Source: JAJFFW01 sp038534195 (GTDB taxonomy: Bacteria > Pseudomonadota > Alphaproteobacteria > Caulobacterales > Parvularculaceae). Taken from it: a stretch of DNA of 64,000 bases. The notes under the pieces were generated by a model. It searched no databases and was not told the origin of the DNA. It worked only from the letters and a program-made list of their open reading frames with translations. Numbering within the stretch: position 1 is the stretch's first letter; each line of letters begins with the position of its first letter. Location of the stretch: contig JBCAXE010000002.1 in NCBI GenBank assembly GCA_038534195.1, positions 66,943 through 130,942 on the forward strand, in the 5' to 3' direction. The position numbers and the translations under genes are program-made. This document shows positions 41,028 through 48,540 of this stretch, in pieces.

Positions 41028-41477
41028 ATGAAACCAACCTTGATAACATGGATTCTTGTCGCCTTTGGCGCGATAACGCTCCTTCCCTTATTCCTGGCGC
41101 AGTTTCGGATGCTGTCAGCGCCTCATGGGGAGAAGACCCGCGATCTCCTGATCGGCGACGGAGAAGATTGGCGCGACGACACGCACTTTCGCTTATCGAA
41201 GGGCGCGGCGTGGGCCGACTGGCTGTTTTTCCTGCCGCTCTTTCTGCTTGGCGTTTTCGGGATCAGCTTGCGCCAACCCTGGGGGTATATGCTCTTCGGC
41301 GTTGCTGGCGCGATGTCGCTCTACATCAACATCATTCTCTGGGTCACCGAGAAAAAGTATGTGTACCCCTCACGCGGCCCCCTGCGCTACTTCACCTATT
41401 ACTGGGGCTTCTTCGTTTACTGGGGCGCGCTGGCGTTGGCGTACGCCACGCTTCGATTGAGCGGGATCGCGTTCTGA
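41028..41477 (+). CDS. Small membrane protein, unknown function
   Basis: A 149-residue protein with four hydrophobic segments at about residues 4-24, 64-83 (DWLFFLPLFLLGVFGISL), 88-108 (GYMLFGVAGAMSLYINIILWV) and 120-145 (YFTYYWGFFVYWGALALAYATL). Between helix 1 and 2 is a soluble loop of about 40 residues with charged LLIGDGEDWRDDTHFRLSKG. No known family was recognised. It follows the preceding membrane-protein gene at 43 bases, which suggests joint expression. A ribosome-binding site is poor (AAAAA before the ATG). Confidence 0.7.
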   Translation: MKPTLITWILVAFGAITLLPLFLAQFRMLSAPHGEKTRDLLIGDGEDWRDDTHFRLSKGAAWADWLFFLPLFLLGVFGISLRQPWGYMLFGVAGAMSLYINIILWVTEKKYVYPSRGPLRYFTYYWGFFVYWGALALAYATLRLSGIAF

Positions 41478-41604
41478 GCGTCACCGCGCGACAATGCGGA
41501 CGTTCCTTGCTTGAGCGCTGACGCCGCCGTCATCGCGTATCGTTCGTTTGGGTTCATGATTTCATCATTGCCGCTATCCCAGAGAAACGCTTCGCGATAA
41601 GCTG

Positions 41605-42624
41605 ATGGGCATGCGATTTCTCAAATGGACTTTCATCGGCGTCGGTTCCCCTTTCCTCCTCGCCTTATTAGGGGTGACGATCAGCGTCATGTCAGCGCTC
41701 GACTGGGATCGCGCGCACACCAATGAAACAGCCGCCTTGCCGTTTTACGAAACAGGCGCGTCCGACGGCCTTTACCAGCTTCGTGCAAATGGGCTCATCT
41801 TTCGCGCCCGCATTCATGGAGCAGCCAATGACGGTCCCGGGATCATTTTATTGCATGGGCACCCGGAGACGTCGATCATGTGGGAGCCGCTTGCGCGCGC
41901 AGCCGCGGGCGCCGGTTACCGCGTGATCGCTTTTGATCAGCGCGGCTACAGCCCCGGCGCCCGGCCCAAAGGCGTCGCGCCTTACAAGGCCGACAATCAG
42001 ATTGCGGATGTTATCGCGGTCGCCGGCGCCATGGGGTTTGAGCGCTTCCATCTGGTTGGCCATGATTGGGGCGCGGTCATCGCGTGGGCGACCGCGGTTT
42101 TCCATCCGGAACGGCTTGAAAGCCTGACGGCGATGTCAATTCCGCACCCCGCGACGCTCACAGCGAGCGTCGTTAACGAGCCGCCTCTATACATTCAACT
42201 GTTTTCGCTGCCCTGGCTCCCCGAAGCGACTTTGCTGTTCAATGATTTGGCGGGGTACAAGAATTTCTATTCGGAACAGTCGGATGAAGAGATCGCCGAG
42301 TATTTGCGCGTCTTCTCCGAACCCGGCGCTTCGACGGCCGCCTTAAATTGGTATCGGGGAATCCAGAATAGTCTTTCGTTGATCGCCGAGCGCAACGCCG
42401 ACATCAGCGCGCCGACTCTGTTCATTTATGGCGACCAGGAACTCTGGGTCACCCCCGACTTCCTCGCGCAACAGCGAACGCTCATGAGCGGCGCGTATAG
42501 CGAGCTGGAACTCAACGCAGGGCATTGGCTTATTCAGCCGCATACGGAGACGGTCATCGATGCCGTGCTTTCGCACATTAGCGCTTACCCGCCGGGTGAA
42601 AGCTTGGCATCGGAAGAACGTTGA
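41605..42624 (+). CDS. Alpha/beta hydrolase, epoxide-hydrolase-like
   Basis: A 339-residue alpha/beta-hydrolase with an N-terminal hydrophobic anchor or signal segment (about residues 7-32, FIGVGSPFLLALLGVTISVM). The oxyanion motif HGHPETSIMW is near residue 90. The nucleophile elbow VGHDWGAVIAW (GHDWG) places an Asp nucleophile near residue 154, as in epoxide hydrolases and haloalkane dehalogenases rather than serine esterases. The acid (DQELWVTPD) and histidine (NAGHWLIQPH) complete the catalytic set. The anchor implies membrane or periplasmic placement, which is less usual. The substrate is unknown. The gene stands alone by spacing. Confidence 0.88.
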   Translation: MGMRFLKWTFIGVGSPFLLALLGVTISVMSALDWDRAHTNETAALPFYETGASDGLYQLRANGLIFRARIHGAANDGPGIILLHGHPETSIMWEPLARAAAGAGYRVIAFDQRGYSPGARPKGVAPYKADNQIADVIAVAGAMGFERFHLVGHDWGAVIAWATAVFHPERLESLTAMSIPHPATLTASVVNEPPLYIQLFSLPWLPEATLLFNDLAGYKNFYSEQSDEEIAEYLRVFSEPGASTAALNWYRGIQNSLSLIAERNADISAPTLFIYGDQELWVTPDFLAQQRTLMSGAYSELELNAGHWLIQPHTETVIDAVLSHISAYPPGESLASEER

Positions 42625-42779
42625 GGGCGCGGTGCGGGAGAATAATTCCTTTCGGCCGCCCGCCAATTTCTGATGTTAATTACAATACCTCCACTTCCGC
42701 CTTCCCGCGGTCAAGCCGCGGCAAGGCGCATGGTGCTAAAGTTAAGGGCGCAAACAGGCCAACATCACCCGCGTCAACA

Positions 42780-43571
42780 TCAATCCTCCGCCAGTCTTGC
42801 AGCCAGCTCCTTCACCAACCGAACCGCCACATTCGCCGTCATCAGATTGACGTCGCGTTCGGGGTTGAGCTCGACGATGTCGGCGCCGATGAGCGGGCCC
42901 GGCGCCTTTTTGATCATCGCCAACACTTCGCGAGTGCTGAGGCCGCCCGGCTCCAGGTGAGAGACGCCGGGCGCGAAGGCGGGGTCTAGGCCATCGAGGT
43001 CGATCGAGATGTATAACGGGCCCGTCAGGCGGTCGAACGGAACGGAACCGGCCTCTTCGGCGCCAAGCGCGATCACGTCGTGAGGCGCCGCGACTTTTTC
43101 CTGTTCAGGCGACGCGCTCCTGATCCCCACTTGCACGAGCGTTCTAATCGATCCTGCTTCGAGCGCCCTTGCGAAAGGCGACGCGTGGGAATAGCGGTCG
43201 CCCTCGAATTCATCATAAAGGTCACGGTGCGCATCAATATGTAACACGTTGACGGGGCCATGTTTGTCGCGAACCGCTTCTAAAATCGGATAGGTCACCG
43301 AATGATCGCCGCCGAGGCTAAGGGGCGCCCGCCCCGCTGCGAGCGCTTCGCCAACGCGCGCGGTGATATCAGCGCGGGCGGCGGCGGCGTCTTCAGGGAG
43401 CGGGTCGAACATCTCCGCACTGATGACGCGCGTCACATCAACGCCCGAAAGCGAATAAGGGCTTGAGGCGTCGCTGCGCAAGAGCGAACGGATAATCGAC
43501 GGGCCGAGCGCCGGTCCGCGCGCATGGGAGGAACTTGCGTCCCACGGAAAGCCTAAAAGACTGACAGGCAT
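42780..43571 (-). CDS. Arginase/agmatinase-family ureohydrolase
   Basis: A 263-residue binuclear-manganese ureohydrolase. Metal ligands are visible: His in SLGGDHSVTYP, the DxHxD set in LHIDAHRDLYDEF, and the paired Asp in SIDLDGLDPAFAPGV. The SHASPF segment replaces the more usual SHGTPF. The N-terminal LLGFPWDASSSHARGPALGP matches the family substrate-pocket region. Substrate (agmatine, arginine, guanidinobutyrate or another guanidino compound) cannot be decided from the sequence. It is followed by an unrelated DUF2161 gene and has no neighbouring polyamine genes. Confidence 0.9.
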   Translation of the reverse strand: MPVSLLGFPWDASSSHARGPALGPSIIRSLLRSDASSPYSLSGVDVTRVISAEMFDPLPEDAAAARADITARVGEALAAGRAPLSLGGDHSVTYPILEAVRDKHGPVNVLHIDAHRDLYDEFEGDRYSHASPFARALEAGSIRTLVQVGIRSASPEQEKVAAPHDVIALGAEEAGSVPFDRLTGPLYISIDLDGLDPAFAPGVSHLEPGGLSTREVLAMIKKAPGPLIGADIVELNPERDVNLMTANVAVRLVKELAARLAED

Positions 43572-43660
43572 GGCGCTATTCCTGTGAAGCGAACAAGTCG
43601 GAATTACGCCCTAACTTAATTCACACCAATAGTTTGTTACAGCGCCTGGCCGGAAGAAAC

Positions 43661-44359
43661 TCACGCACGAATCATCGCCAGCTCGGGTTCATATTCCTTC
43701 ATCGCCTTCGTTCCGGCGGAGGTAACCTTATAAATACCCCTCCTGACGCGTTCAAACCATCCATAATAATCGTCCGCCATGATGCGCCTCGCCGAAGAAA
43801 CGTCTGTCGCCGACGCAACTTCTGACGCCTTGGTCGGGCCGCGCTCATATAAAAAATTCAGGCACTTCAGCGCATCTTGACGATAAGCAGTAACAAGAGC
43901 CGTCCGCGTGGAGCCGCCCTTGTTGGGGTCGCCTTCGCGTTTCGTGAATTCTTTCAGAAGGCGTATCTTTTTGACAGTCGACTTGCGCGGTTTGTAGGGC
44001 CCCGGGTCAACGTGAACCTCCACAAATAGGTCTTTCGGCCGGATCGTCATCAAACCAACGCCCAATCTGCGACAGAGCGCGATGTTTTTCTTTAAAGCCT
44101 GAGAGAATGTCCTCCCCGCCCGCCGGGGAACTGCGACATAGACAAAGTCGCTGACGCGCTGCCGTTCAACAGCCTGATGAAACAGCGCAAGGGAAAAACC
44201 TGTCTTGAGCTCTACGATCACCGGCGGTTCATTGTCTCGGCATGCAACCACGTCAGCAGCGCCAATCTCTGCTTTCACCTCATAACCCTGAGCCTGCAGC
44301 AGGTGCTTGACGGGGTCGTAGAGATCCGTTTCACGCATGACGGCGGCCGATTTTCTCAT
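43661..44359 (-). CDS. DUF2161 protein: PD-(D/E)xK nuclease fold plus winged helix
   Basis: A 232-residue protein. Its N-terminal half (about residues 8-110) carries a restriction-endonuclease-like signature: Asp in GAADVVAC, then VIVELKTG with the ExK, and AVERQRVSDFVYVAVPR. The C-terminal 70 residues look like a winged helix (DALKCLNFLYERGPTKASEV, then GWFERVRRGIYKVTSAG). This matches the DUF2161 family, common in alphaproteobacteria and of unknown function. The combination suggests DNA binding or processing. A second ATG seven codons in (MRETDLYDPV) may be the real start. It is flanked by metabolic and cell-wall genes; no defence island is seen. Confidence 0.85.
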   Translation of the reverse strand: MRKSAAVMRETDLYDPVKHLLQAQGYEVKAEIGAADVVACRDNEPPVIVELKTGFSLALFHQAVERQRVSDFVYVAVPRRAGRTFSQALKKNIALCRRLGVGLMTIRPKDLFVEVHVDPGPYKPRKSTVKKIRLLKEFTKREGDPNKGGSTRTALVTAYRQDALKCLNFLYERGPTKASEVASATDVSSARRIMADDYYGWFERVRRGIYKVTSAGTKAMKEYEPELAMIRA

Positions 44360-44454
44360 TCTTAACTCCGGAAATGTTCGAAGACAGAATTGGAGACGAA
44401 AGTAAACGAAAGCTTTCGATCATTCGCCGCGTGAATGGATACACCGCGCCATTG

Positions 44455-45138
44455 TCAGTCGTTATGGCGCTCCAGCACGTGGAGCAACGCCGCTTTCGTC
44501 AGCGGACTGAACCCTTGCCCGAGCGCCGCAGGACAATACCTTCGCTGGAAAGCGAGCAGAGCCGCAACATGAACGCTGGTGGGCGCATCATAGCCAATCG
44601 CGGAAAGGGCGGTTAGCGCGTCCTCATAAGAAATGGCCTGATCGCCCTCGCCCTCATAGGGGCCGATCGCCAATCCTTCCGCGGCCAGACGCGCCCAGGG
44701 AAACTTCTCGCCTGGGTCTTCCTTGCGCGACGGCGCCACGTCCGAATGGCCGAGCACGCAGTTGGGCGCAATGTCGTGACGGCTGATAATGTCTTTCAAT
44801 AATGCAATGACCGCCTCGATTTGCGCCGAGGGAAAATCGCGATACCCAAACTCATGCCCTGGATTGACGATCTCAACGCCGACCGAGCGCGCGTTGATGT
44901 CTGCCTCGCCGCGCCAGCTCGAGACGCCTGCGTGCCACGCCCGATTTTCTTCCGCCACCAGACGAAAGACGCGGCCGTCTTCTTCCACGACATAATGGGC
45001 GCTTACTTTCGCCGCCGGATCGCACAGGCGCTCAATCGCTTCTTCGCCGGTGCGCATGCCCGTATAGTGCAGGATCGCCATATCGACCGCACGGCCGCGC
45101 GCATCGAAATTTGGTGAGGGCCGTTCAATTATTTTCAT
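44455..45138 (-). CDS. N-acetylmuramoyl-L-alanine amidase (AmpD/AmiD type)
   Basis: A zinc amidase that cleaves MurNAc-L-Ala bonds of (anhydro)muropeptides. The 227-residue product has the amidase_2 ligands: His in AILHYTGM, His in the AWHAGVSSWRG region, the Glu of VGVEIVNPG, and VLGHSDVAPSRKEDPGEKFPW with the third His and the Asp/Lys of the active site. A C-terminal peptidoglycan-binding module (about residues 160-220) follows. No signal peptide is visible, which favours a cytosolic muropeptide-recycling role. ATG 45138 is chosen because it overlaps the upstream transporter stop as ATGA; longer frames run into that gene. Confidence 0.93.
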   Translation of the reverse strand: MKIIERPSPNFDARGRAVDMAILHYTGMRTGEEAIERLCDPAAKVSAHYVVEEDGRVFRLVAEENRAWHAGVSSWRGEADINARSVGVEIVNPGHEFGYRDFPSAQIEAVIALLKDIISRHDIAPNCVLGHSDVAPSRKEDPGEKFPWARLAAEGLAIGPYEGEGDQAISYEDALTALSAIGYDAPTSVHVAALLAFQRRYCPAALGQGFSPLTKAALLHVLERHND

Positions 45139-46091
45139 AAGCGGTTCGCCTTTGCGTCTGGCGCTTTTTTGATCCGATCGACGGCGAGAATGGGCGCGCC
45201 CTCGCGCGCGCCATCGTGCGCGGACGTGCGCAACAGAACGACGCCGACCCCCAACAGGGTCAATATCCCGCCGACGATCATCGCCGGACCGAACGGATCG
45301 CCCAGCACAATGACGCCGCTCGCGACCGCGATCAATGTGGTCAGTAACATGCTCGGCGCCACCTGGCTCACGGGCAAGCGCTGCAGCAACCAATAATAGG
45401 CCGAGTGGCCGATGATCGACCCGCCGATGGCGGAATAAAGGATCGCGCCAATCAGCAAGGGCTTGTCGGCGGCGGCGAACGCTTGCGCCTGTCCGCTTTC
45501 AATGAGGAATGTGAGCGGCCAAAGGCTCACCGCCCCCACAAGCGAAAACCAGGCGAGCAATTGATGGGGTTTGAACCCTGTCGCCTTTTTCACATTGATG
45601 GAGCCCACCGCTTCGGACATCGCCGCCGCCGCGATCAGGCCGACGCCGAGGCCGATGCGTTCGCTGTTCTCGCTTGGCTCGCCGCCAACGGCGATCACCG
45701 CGACCCCGATAAAGGCGAGCGCAATGCCGAGGACGCGCCGCCACCCAACCTGTTCGCCCAGGAAGATCACGGAAAGAATAGTGGCGAACGGCACATAGAG
45801 TTCAATCGCAACGGCGCTCGCCGACGCGGTTGCATATTTCAGTCCACTGAACATGAAGACATAGTTGACAGCGCCGAGACAAACGCCCGCGAAGAGAACG
45901 CGTCCCATTTCACCAGGCCGCCAGCGCAGGAACGCCGCCATCAGCGCCGCCACGAGCGTCATGCGCACAGCGGCGTAAAAGATCGGCGGGATTTCCGCGA
46001 CCGCCACTTTGATCACCACAAAGTGGAACCCCCAGATGGCGCACATCGCCAGAAGAACGAGTATTTCGCGCAAGCCCATGGCCGCAGACAT
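45135..46091 (-). CDS. EamA/DMT-family transporter
   Basis: A 318-residue inner-membrane protein with ten hydrophobic helices and two EamA repeats (about residues 10-145 and 155-295). Typical motifs are AIWGFHFVVIKVA in helix 1 and YATASASAVAIELYVPFATILSVIFLGEQVGWRR at the end of the first repeat. Drug/metabolite transporters of this class export amino acids, nucleosides or other metabolites; the substrate is unknown. It is translationally coupled to the downstream amidase, so a link to muropeptides or amino acids is possible, though only inferred. A dispersed palindromic repeat lies upstream (46115-46170). Confidence 0.9.
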   Translation of the reverse strand: MSAAMGLREILVLLAMCAIWGFHFVVIKVAVAEIPPIFYAAVRMTLVAALMAAFLRWRPGEMGRVLFAGVCLGAVNYVFMFSGLKYATASASAVAIELYVPFATILSVIFLGEQVGWRRVLGIALAFIGVAVIAVGGEPSENSERIGLGVGLIAAAAMSEAVGSINVKKATGFKPHQLLAWFSLVGAVSLWPLTFLIESGQAQAFAAADKPLLIGAILYSAIGGSIIGHSAYYWLLQRLPVSQVAPSMLLTTLIAVASGVIVLGDPFGPAMIVGGILTLLGVGVVLLRTSAHDGAREGAPILAVDRIKKAPDAKANRL

Positions 46092-46114
46092 TCCCTAACG
46101 TAAAGCTATTGCCC

Positions 46115-46170
46115 GCCGGGCGAAAAAGTAGAATCCGGTTTTTCGCGGGGTCCGGCGCGCAACAAAAAAC
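46115..46170. repeat. Dispersed palindromic repeat, copy 2
   Basis: Begins CGCCGGGCGAAAAAGTAGAATCC-type and includes CCGGTTTTTCGC; differs from copy 1 at 9763 mainly in the right half. Hairpin-forming GCGAAAAA / TTTTTCGC. It is in the intergenic space upstream of the DMT transporter. Confidence 0.7.
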
Positions 46171-46223
46171 TAGCTCGCCTTACGCTGCGCCGATGGAAAT
46201 TGAAATGGAGATATCGCCGGCGC

Positions 46224-46502
46224 TTACTGCGCGCTTTCAGAGACTTTCGCCGACGTCCATGCGCCAGCCGTCCGCCCGTCCGCGTCCACAAGGTCTGCAA
46301 TCAGGGAGAGAAGCACGACGAACGGCGTCGCCAGCGCCACAAAAACGACAATCGCCACACTGGCGAGCAGCGTGGTGATAAAGACCGCGAAATTGAACAA
46401 GCGCGCCGGGAGCCTTGGATGGGCCTGCGCTTCCGTCAGTTGAAAATGGGATTGGTCTCTGGTTTCCGCCAACGCCTTTTGACCCGTCATGATACGCACC
46501 AT
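46224..46502 (-). CDS. Small single-span membrane protein, unknown function
   Basis: A 92-residue protein with a soluble N-terminus (MTGQKALAETRDQSHFQLTE) and a long hydrophobic stretch at about residues 38-68 (NFAVFITTLLASVAIVVFVALATPFVVLL). That is one long span or a hairpin, with a hydrophilic tail after it. No family was recognised. It is plausible as a gene because the hydrophobic region is coherent and codon use resembles the neighbours. The ribosome-binding site is weak (GTAAGAAGT). A near-perfect dyad (CTTAC...GTAAG) lies 5 bases upstream of the start. Confidence 0.55.
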   Translation of the reverse strand: MVRIMTGQKALAETRDQSHFQLTEAQAHPRLPARLFNFAVFITTLLASVAIVVFVALATPFVVLLSLIADLVDADGRTAGAWTSAKVSESAQ

Positions 46503-46506
46503 ACTT

Positions 46507-46525
46507 CTTACTCTAAGAGTGTAAG
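46507..46525. promoter_or_regulatory. 19-bp imperfect dyad upstream of the small membrane-protein gene
   Basis: CTTACTCT-AAG-AGTGTAAG, arms matching at 7 of 8 positions, just upstream of the ATG at 46502. It may be an operator or part of a hairpin at the 5' end of the mRNA. Confidence 0.3.
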
Positions 46526-46563
46526 CAAAGTGTGGGCCTGTCGTCCAGTGTGGTTAGCGGGGG

Positions 46564-47253
46564 TTAACCATAGGCCCGCTCTGACCGAATCTGCTCATAA
46601 GCCGCATTTATGGCGGCGATGCGGCCCTCGGCGATCTTCACGAGCGCCGGCGGCACGCCCCGCGCAATCATCGCGTCCGGGTGGTGCTCCTTTACAAGCT
46701 GATGATAGGCCCGTTTGAGCGCATCCTCCCCAATCGAGGGCGATACGTCCAAGATGACGTAAGGGTCATCTTCCCCGAGCCCCAGATGCACCGATTTGAT
46801 GCGCCGCAGCGAAGCCGGCGAGACCGCGAATCGCTCCGCGGCCGCCTCCAGCAGTTCAAGCTCGCGCGGATGAGCGACGCCGTCCGCTGCGGCGATATGG
46901 AAAAGACAGTCGAGAACGTCTTCGAGGACCACCGGCTCATTTTCAAAAATCTTCGCCACTTGCGCCAGATAGTGGTCGTAGCCAGCCACATCCTTTTGCG
47001 CGAGCGCATAGACGCCGCGCACCTTGTCGGCGTCCTCTTCTTCAAAGGAAAAGAAATCCTGAAACGCCGCAATCTCGTCATCGGTGACGACGCCGTCGGC
47101 CTTCGCCATTTTCGCCGACAGCGCGATCAGCGCGATGGAGAAGGTCGCTTCGTCGCGGCGTACGCGATGGTCAGCGAGCGCGTCGAGCGCGGCGCCCAAT
47201 GTGCGCCGCCGCGTCTCCTCTATAATGGCCTGAAGTCTCTCCCAAAAAGTCAT
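46564..47253 (-). CDS. TerB-domain and J-domain protein (DjlA-like, soluble)
   Basis: A 229-residue protein with a TerB-like helical domain (about residues 30-150, including ALSAKMAKADGVVTDDEIAAFQDFF and ADGVAHPRELELLEAAAERF with acidic metal-binding-like patches) and a C-terminal J domain (about 165-228) with the HPD motif in KEHHPDAMIA. J domains stimulate Hsp70 (DnaK) ATPase activity. Unlike classical DjlA there is no N-terminal membrane helix, so it should be cytosolic. Alphaproteobacterial DnaJ-type TerB proteins of this form are common and functionally uncharacterised. It stands alone by spacing. Confidence 0.9.
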   Translation of the reverse strand: MTFWERLQAIIEETRRRTLGAALDALADHRVRRDEATFSIALIALSAKMAKADGVVTDDEIAAFQDFFSFEEEDADKVRGVYALAQKDVAGYDHYLAQVAKIFENEPVVLEDVLDCLFHIAAADGVAHPRELELLEAAAERFAVSPASLRRIKSVHLGLGEDDPYVILDVSPSIGEDALKRAYHQLVKEHHPDAMIARGVPPALVKIAEGRIAAINAAYEQIRSERAYG

Positions 47254-47456
47254 CCCTTTGCTCTACAGGAGGGCTCCGCCGGACGCCAGCGAGATATCAT
47301 CTCGCGTGTCTGAAGCCTGTGGAAAAAAGATTTTTACTTGAAAAAATATGATCCTGCGGCCGATTCACGCACATGTTGCGCCTCGGCCTCGCGCGCATTC
47401 TTTGCTCTGATGACTGATTTAAGGCACGCTCTCTCCACTCGCACGGAGGATGGGTC

Positions 47457-47564
47457 GTGGGAAAAATCGTCAGTGAGTTTCGTCAAATCTTGCTGGGTCT
47501 TCTCTGCGGCGCGGGGATCATGTCTGCGCTTGTCGCCACCGCCGCCTGGGCCGCGCATTTCTAA
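47457..47564 (+). CDS. 35-residue single-span membrane micro-protein
   Basis: A GTG-started ORF too short for standard gene calls. Residues: a short basic/polar N-terminus (MGKIVSEFRQI) then a hydrophobic helix (LLGLLCGAGIMSALVATAAW) and a tiny tail (AAHF). GGAGG lies exactly seven bases upstream of the GTG, an ideal ribosome-binding site. The helix of about 20 residues suits a single membrane span. No family was recognised. The overlapping longer frame on the same strand has a compositionally implausible product. It lies in an otherwise gene-free stretch between the TerB/J-domain gene and an SH3 gene. Confidence 0.5.
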   Translation: MGKIVSEFRQILLGLLCGAGIMSALVATAAWAAHF

Positions 47565-47613
47565 CGAATAAACCGCCTGTTAATTGCTGCAAGAGGCGGC
47601 GGCGCTGGCGCCG

Positions 47614-48330
47614 CTAAAAAAGCCTAGTCGGCGCGTTCGCATCCGGCGCGCGCAAAACCCATCCCTCGCCCTTGTCGCAAGCAACGCCGGACCAGTTATC
47701 GGTGCGGCCATTGATGCGCAGCGACTGGTCGAACGGACGGCAAAGATTCGGCCGGCGTGTGGGTCCGCCTGCGAGTTCCAACTCTGTGCCCGGCCGGCGC
47801 ACCATCAGATCTTCATAGACAAAGCCGGAAATCACGCCATCGACCGCAACCAGCATCCATGGTCCGTCCACCGTCTTGCCGACGACTTCGACGCCGGTGC
47901 CGGACGGCAGAATTTCGGCGACCTTTTCGTCCGTCGATGGGCCGTAGCGCACATTGGAATTCCGTGTCAGGACGAATTCTCCAAGCTCGGTCTCAAATCG
48001 CCGGGAGAGTTTCAGGCCCGGCCGGAACGGCATCAGCGCCCAGGGGTCGGCGAGCAGATTGCCCGCACCGCGCGGACCCGGCGTCACGGCGCCGGCTGCA
48101 TTGGATCCGCGCCATTCGAATTCGTCGCCGGAGGCGCCGTTTTCCATCGCGTCCACAAAGACCGGCGCCAGCGCATTCACGTCGCGCCGCGAAAGCTCGC
48201 CGCTGAACTTGGAATTCACCGCATAATTCGCGCCGTCGCCGCCGGAAAGCCCGGGCAAAACCGGATTGCTGGCGCACGCGCTCGCTGCAACAACCATCAG
48301 GCAGACGGCGCCGCTTTTCATGAATGACAT
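47614..48330 (-). CDS. Secreted SH3-domain protein, probable lipoprotein
   Basis: A 238-residue exported protein. The N-terminal signal MSFMKSGAVCLMVVAASACAS carries a lipobox-like ASAC at about residues 16-19, so it may be lipid-anchored. A bacterial SH3 (SH3b) domain spans about residues 115-170 (TRNSNVRYGPSTDEKVAEILPSGTGVEVVG, VSGFVYEDLM-like). N-terminal to it is a 17-kDa-antigen-like acidic segment (DEFEWRGSNAAGAVTP). SH3b modules often bind peptidoglycan, so an envelope role is likely. It diverges from DUF2336, whose promoter region (48331-48540) it shares. Confidence 0.8.
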   Translation of the reverse strand: MSFMKSGAVCLMVVAASACASNPVLPGLSGGDGANYAVNSKFSGELSRRDVNALAPVFVDAMENGASGDEFEWRGSNAAGAVTPGPRGAGNLLADPWALMPFRPGLKLSRRFETELGEFVLTRNSNVRYGPSTDEKVAEILPSGTGVEVVGKTVDGPWMLVAVDGVISGFVYEDLMVRRPGTELELAGGPTRRPNLCRPFDQSLRINGRTDNWSGVACDKGEGWVLRAPDANAPTRLF

Positions 48331-48540
48331 CTTACTTCCGCTCCCAAAGACAGGGCGTCAGCTTATCAGAAACGACAGCGCAAACGCCATATGAGAAATC
48401 CACGTTAACCATAAAGACCGGCGCAGTGCGGAAAATCGCCCTCTCTGTCGCTTTCTTAACGCTCCTAAACAGAGAGAATATTTTTACTCTTTGGGGACAT
48501 ATTGGTCCTCTGGAATGTGGGTTCAGAGGACAATATTGGC

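Noticed and set aside
43572..44454. Possible defence island around DUF2161
   Set aside because: No methyltransferase, helicase, toxin or transposase accompanies the nuclease-fold gene; neighbours are metabolic and cell-wall genes.
47338..47571. 77-codon plus-strand frame before the SH3 gene
   Set aside because: Composition is Ser/Arg/Cys-rich with no hydrophobic or domain pattern and its start lacks a ribosome-binding site. The 35-residue GTG frame within it has one.
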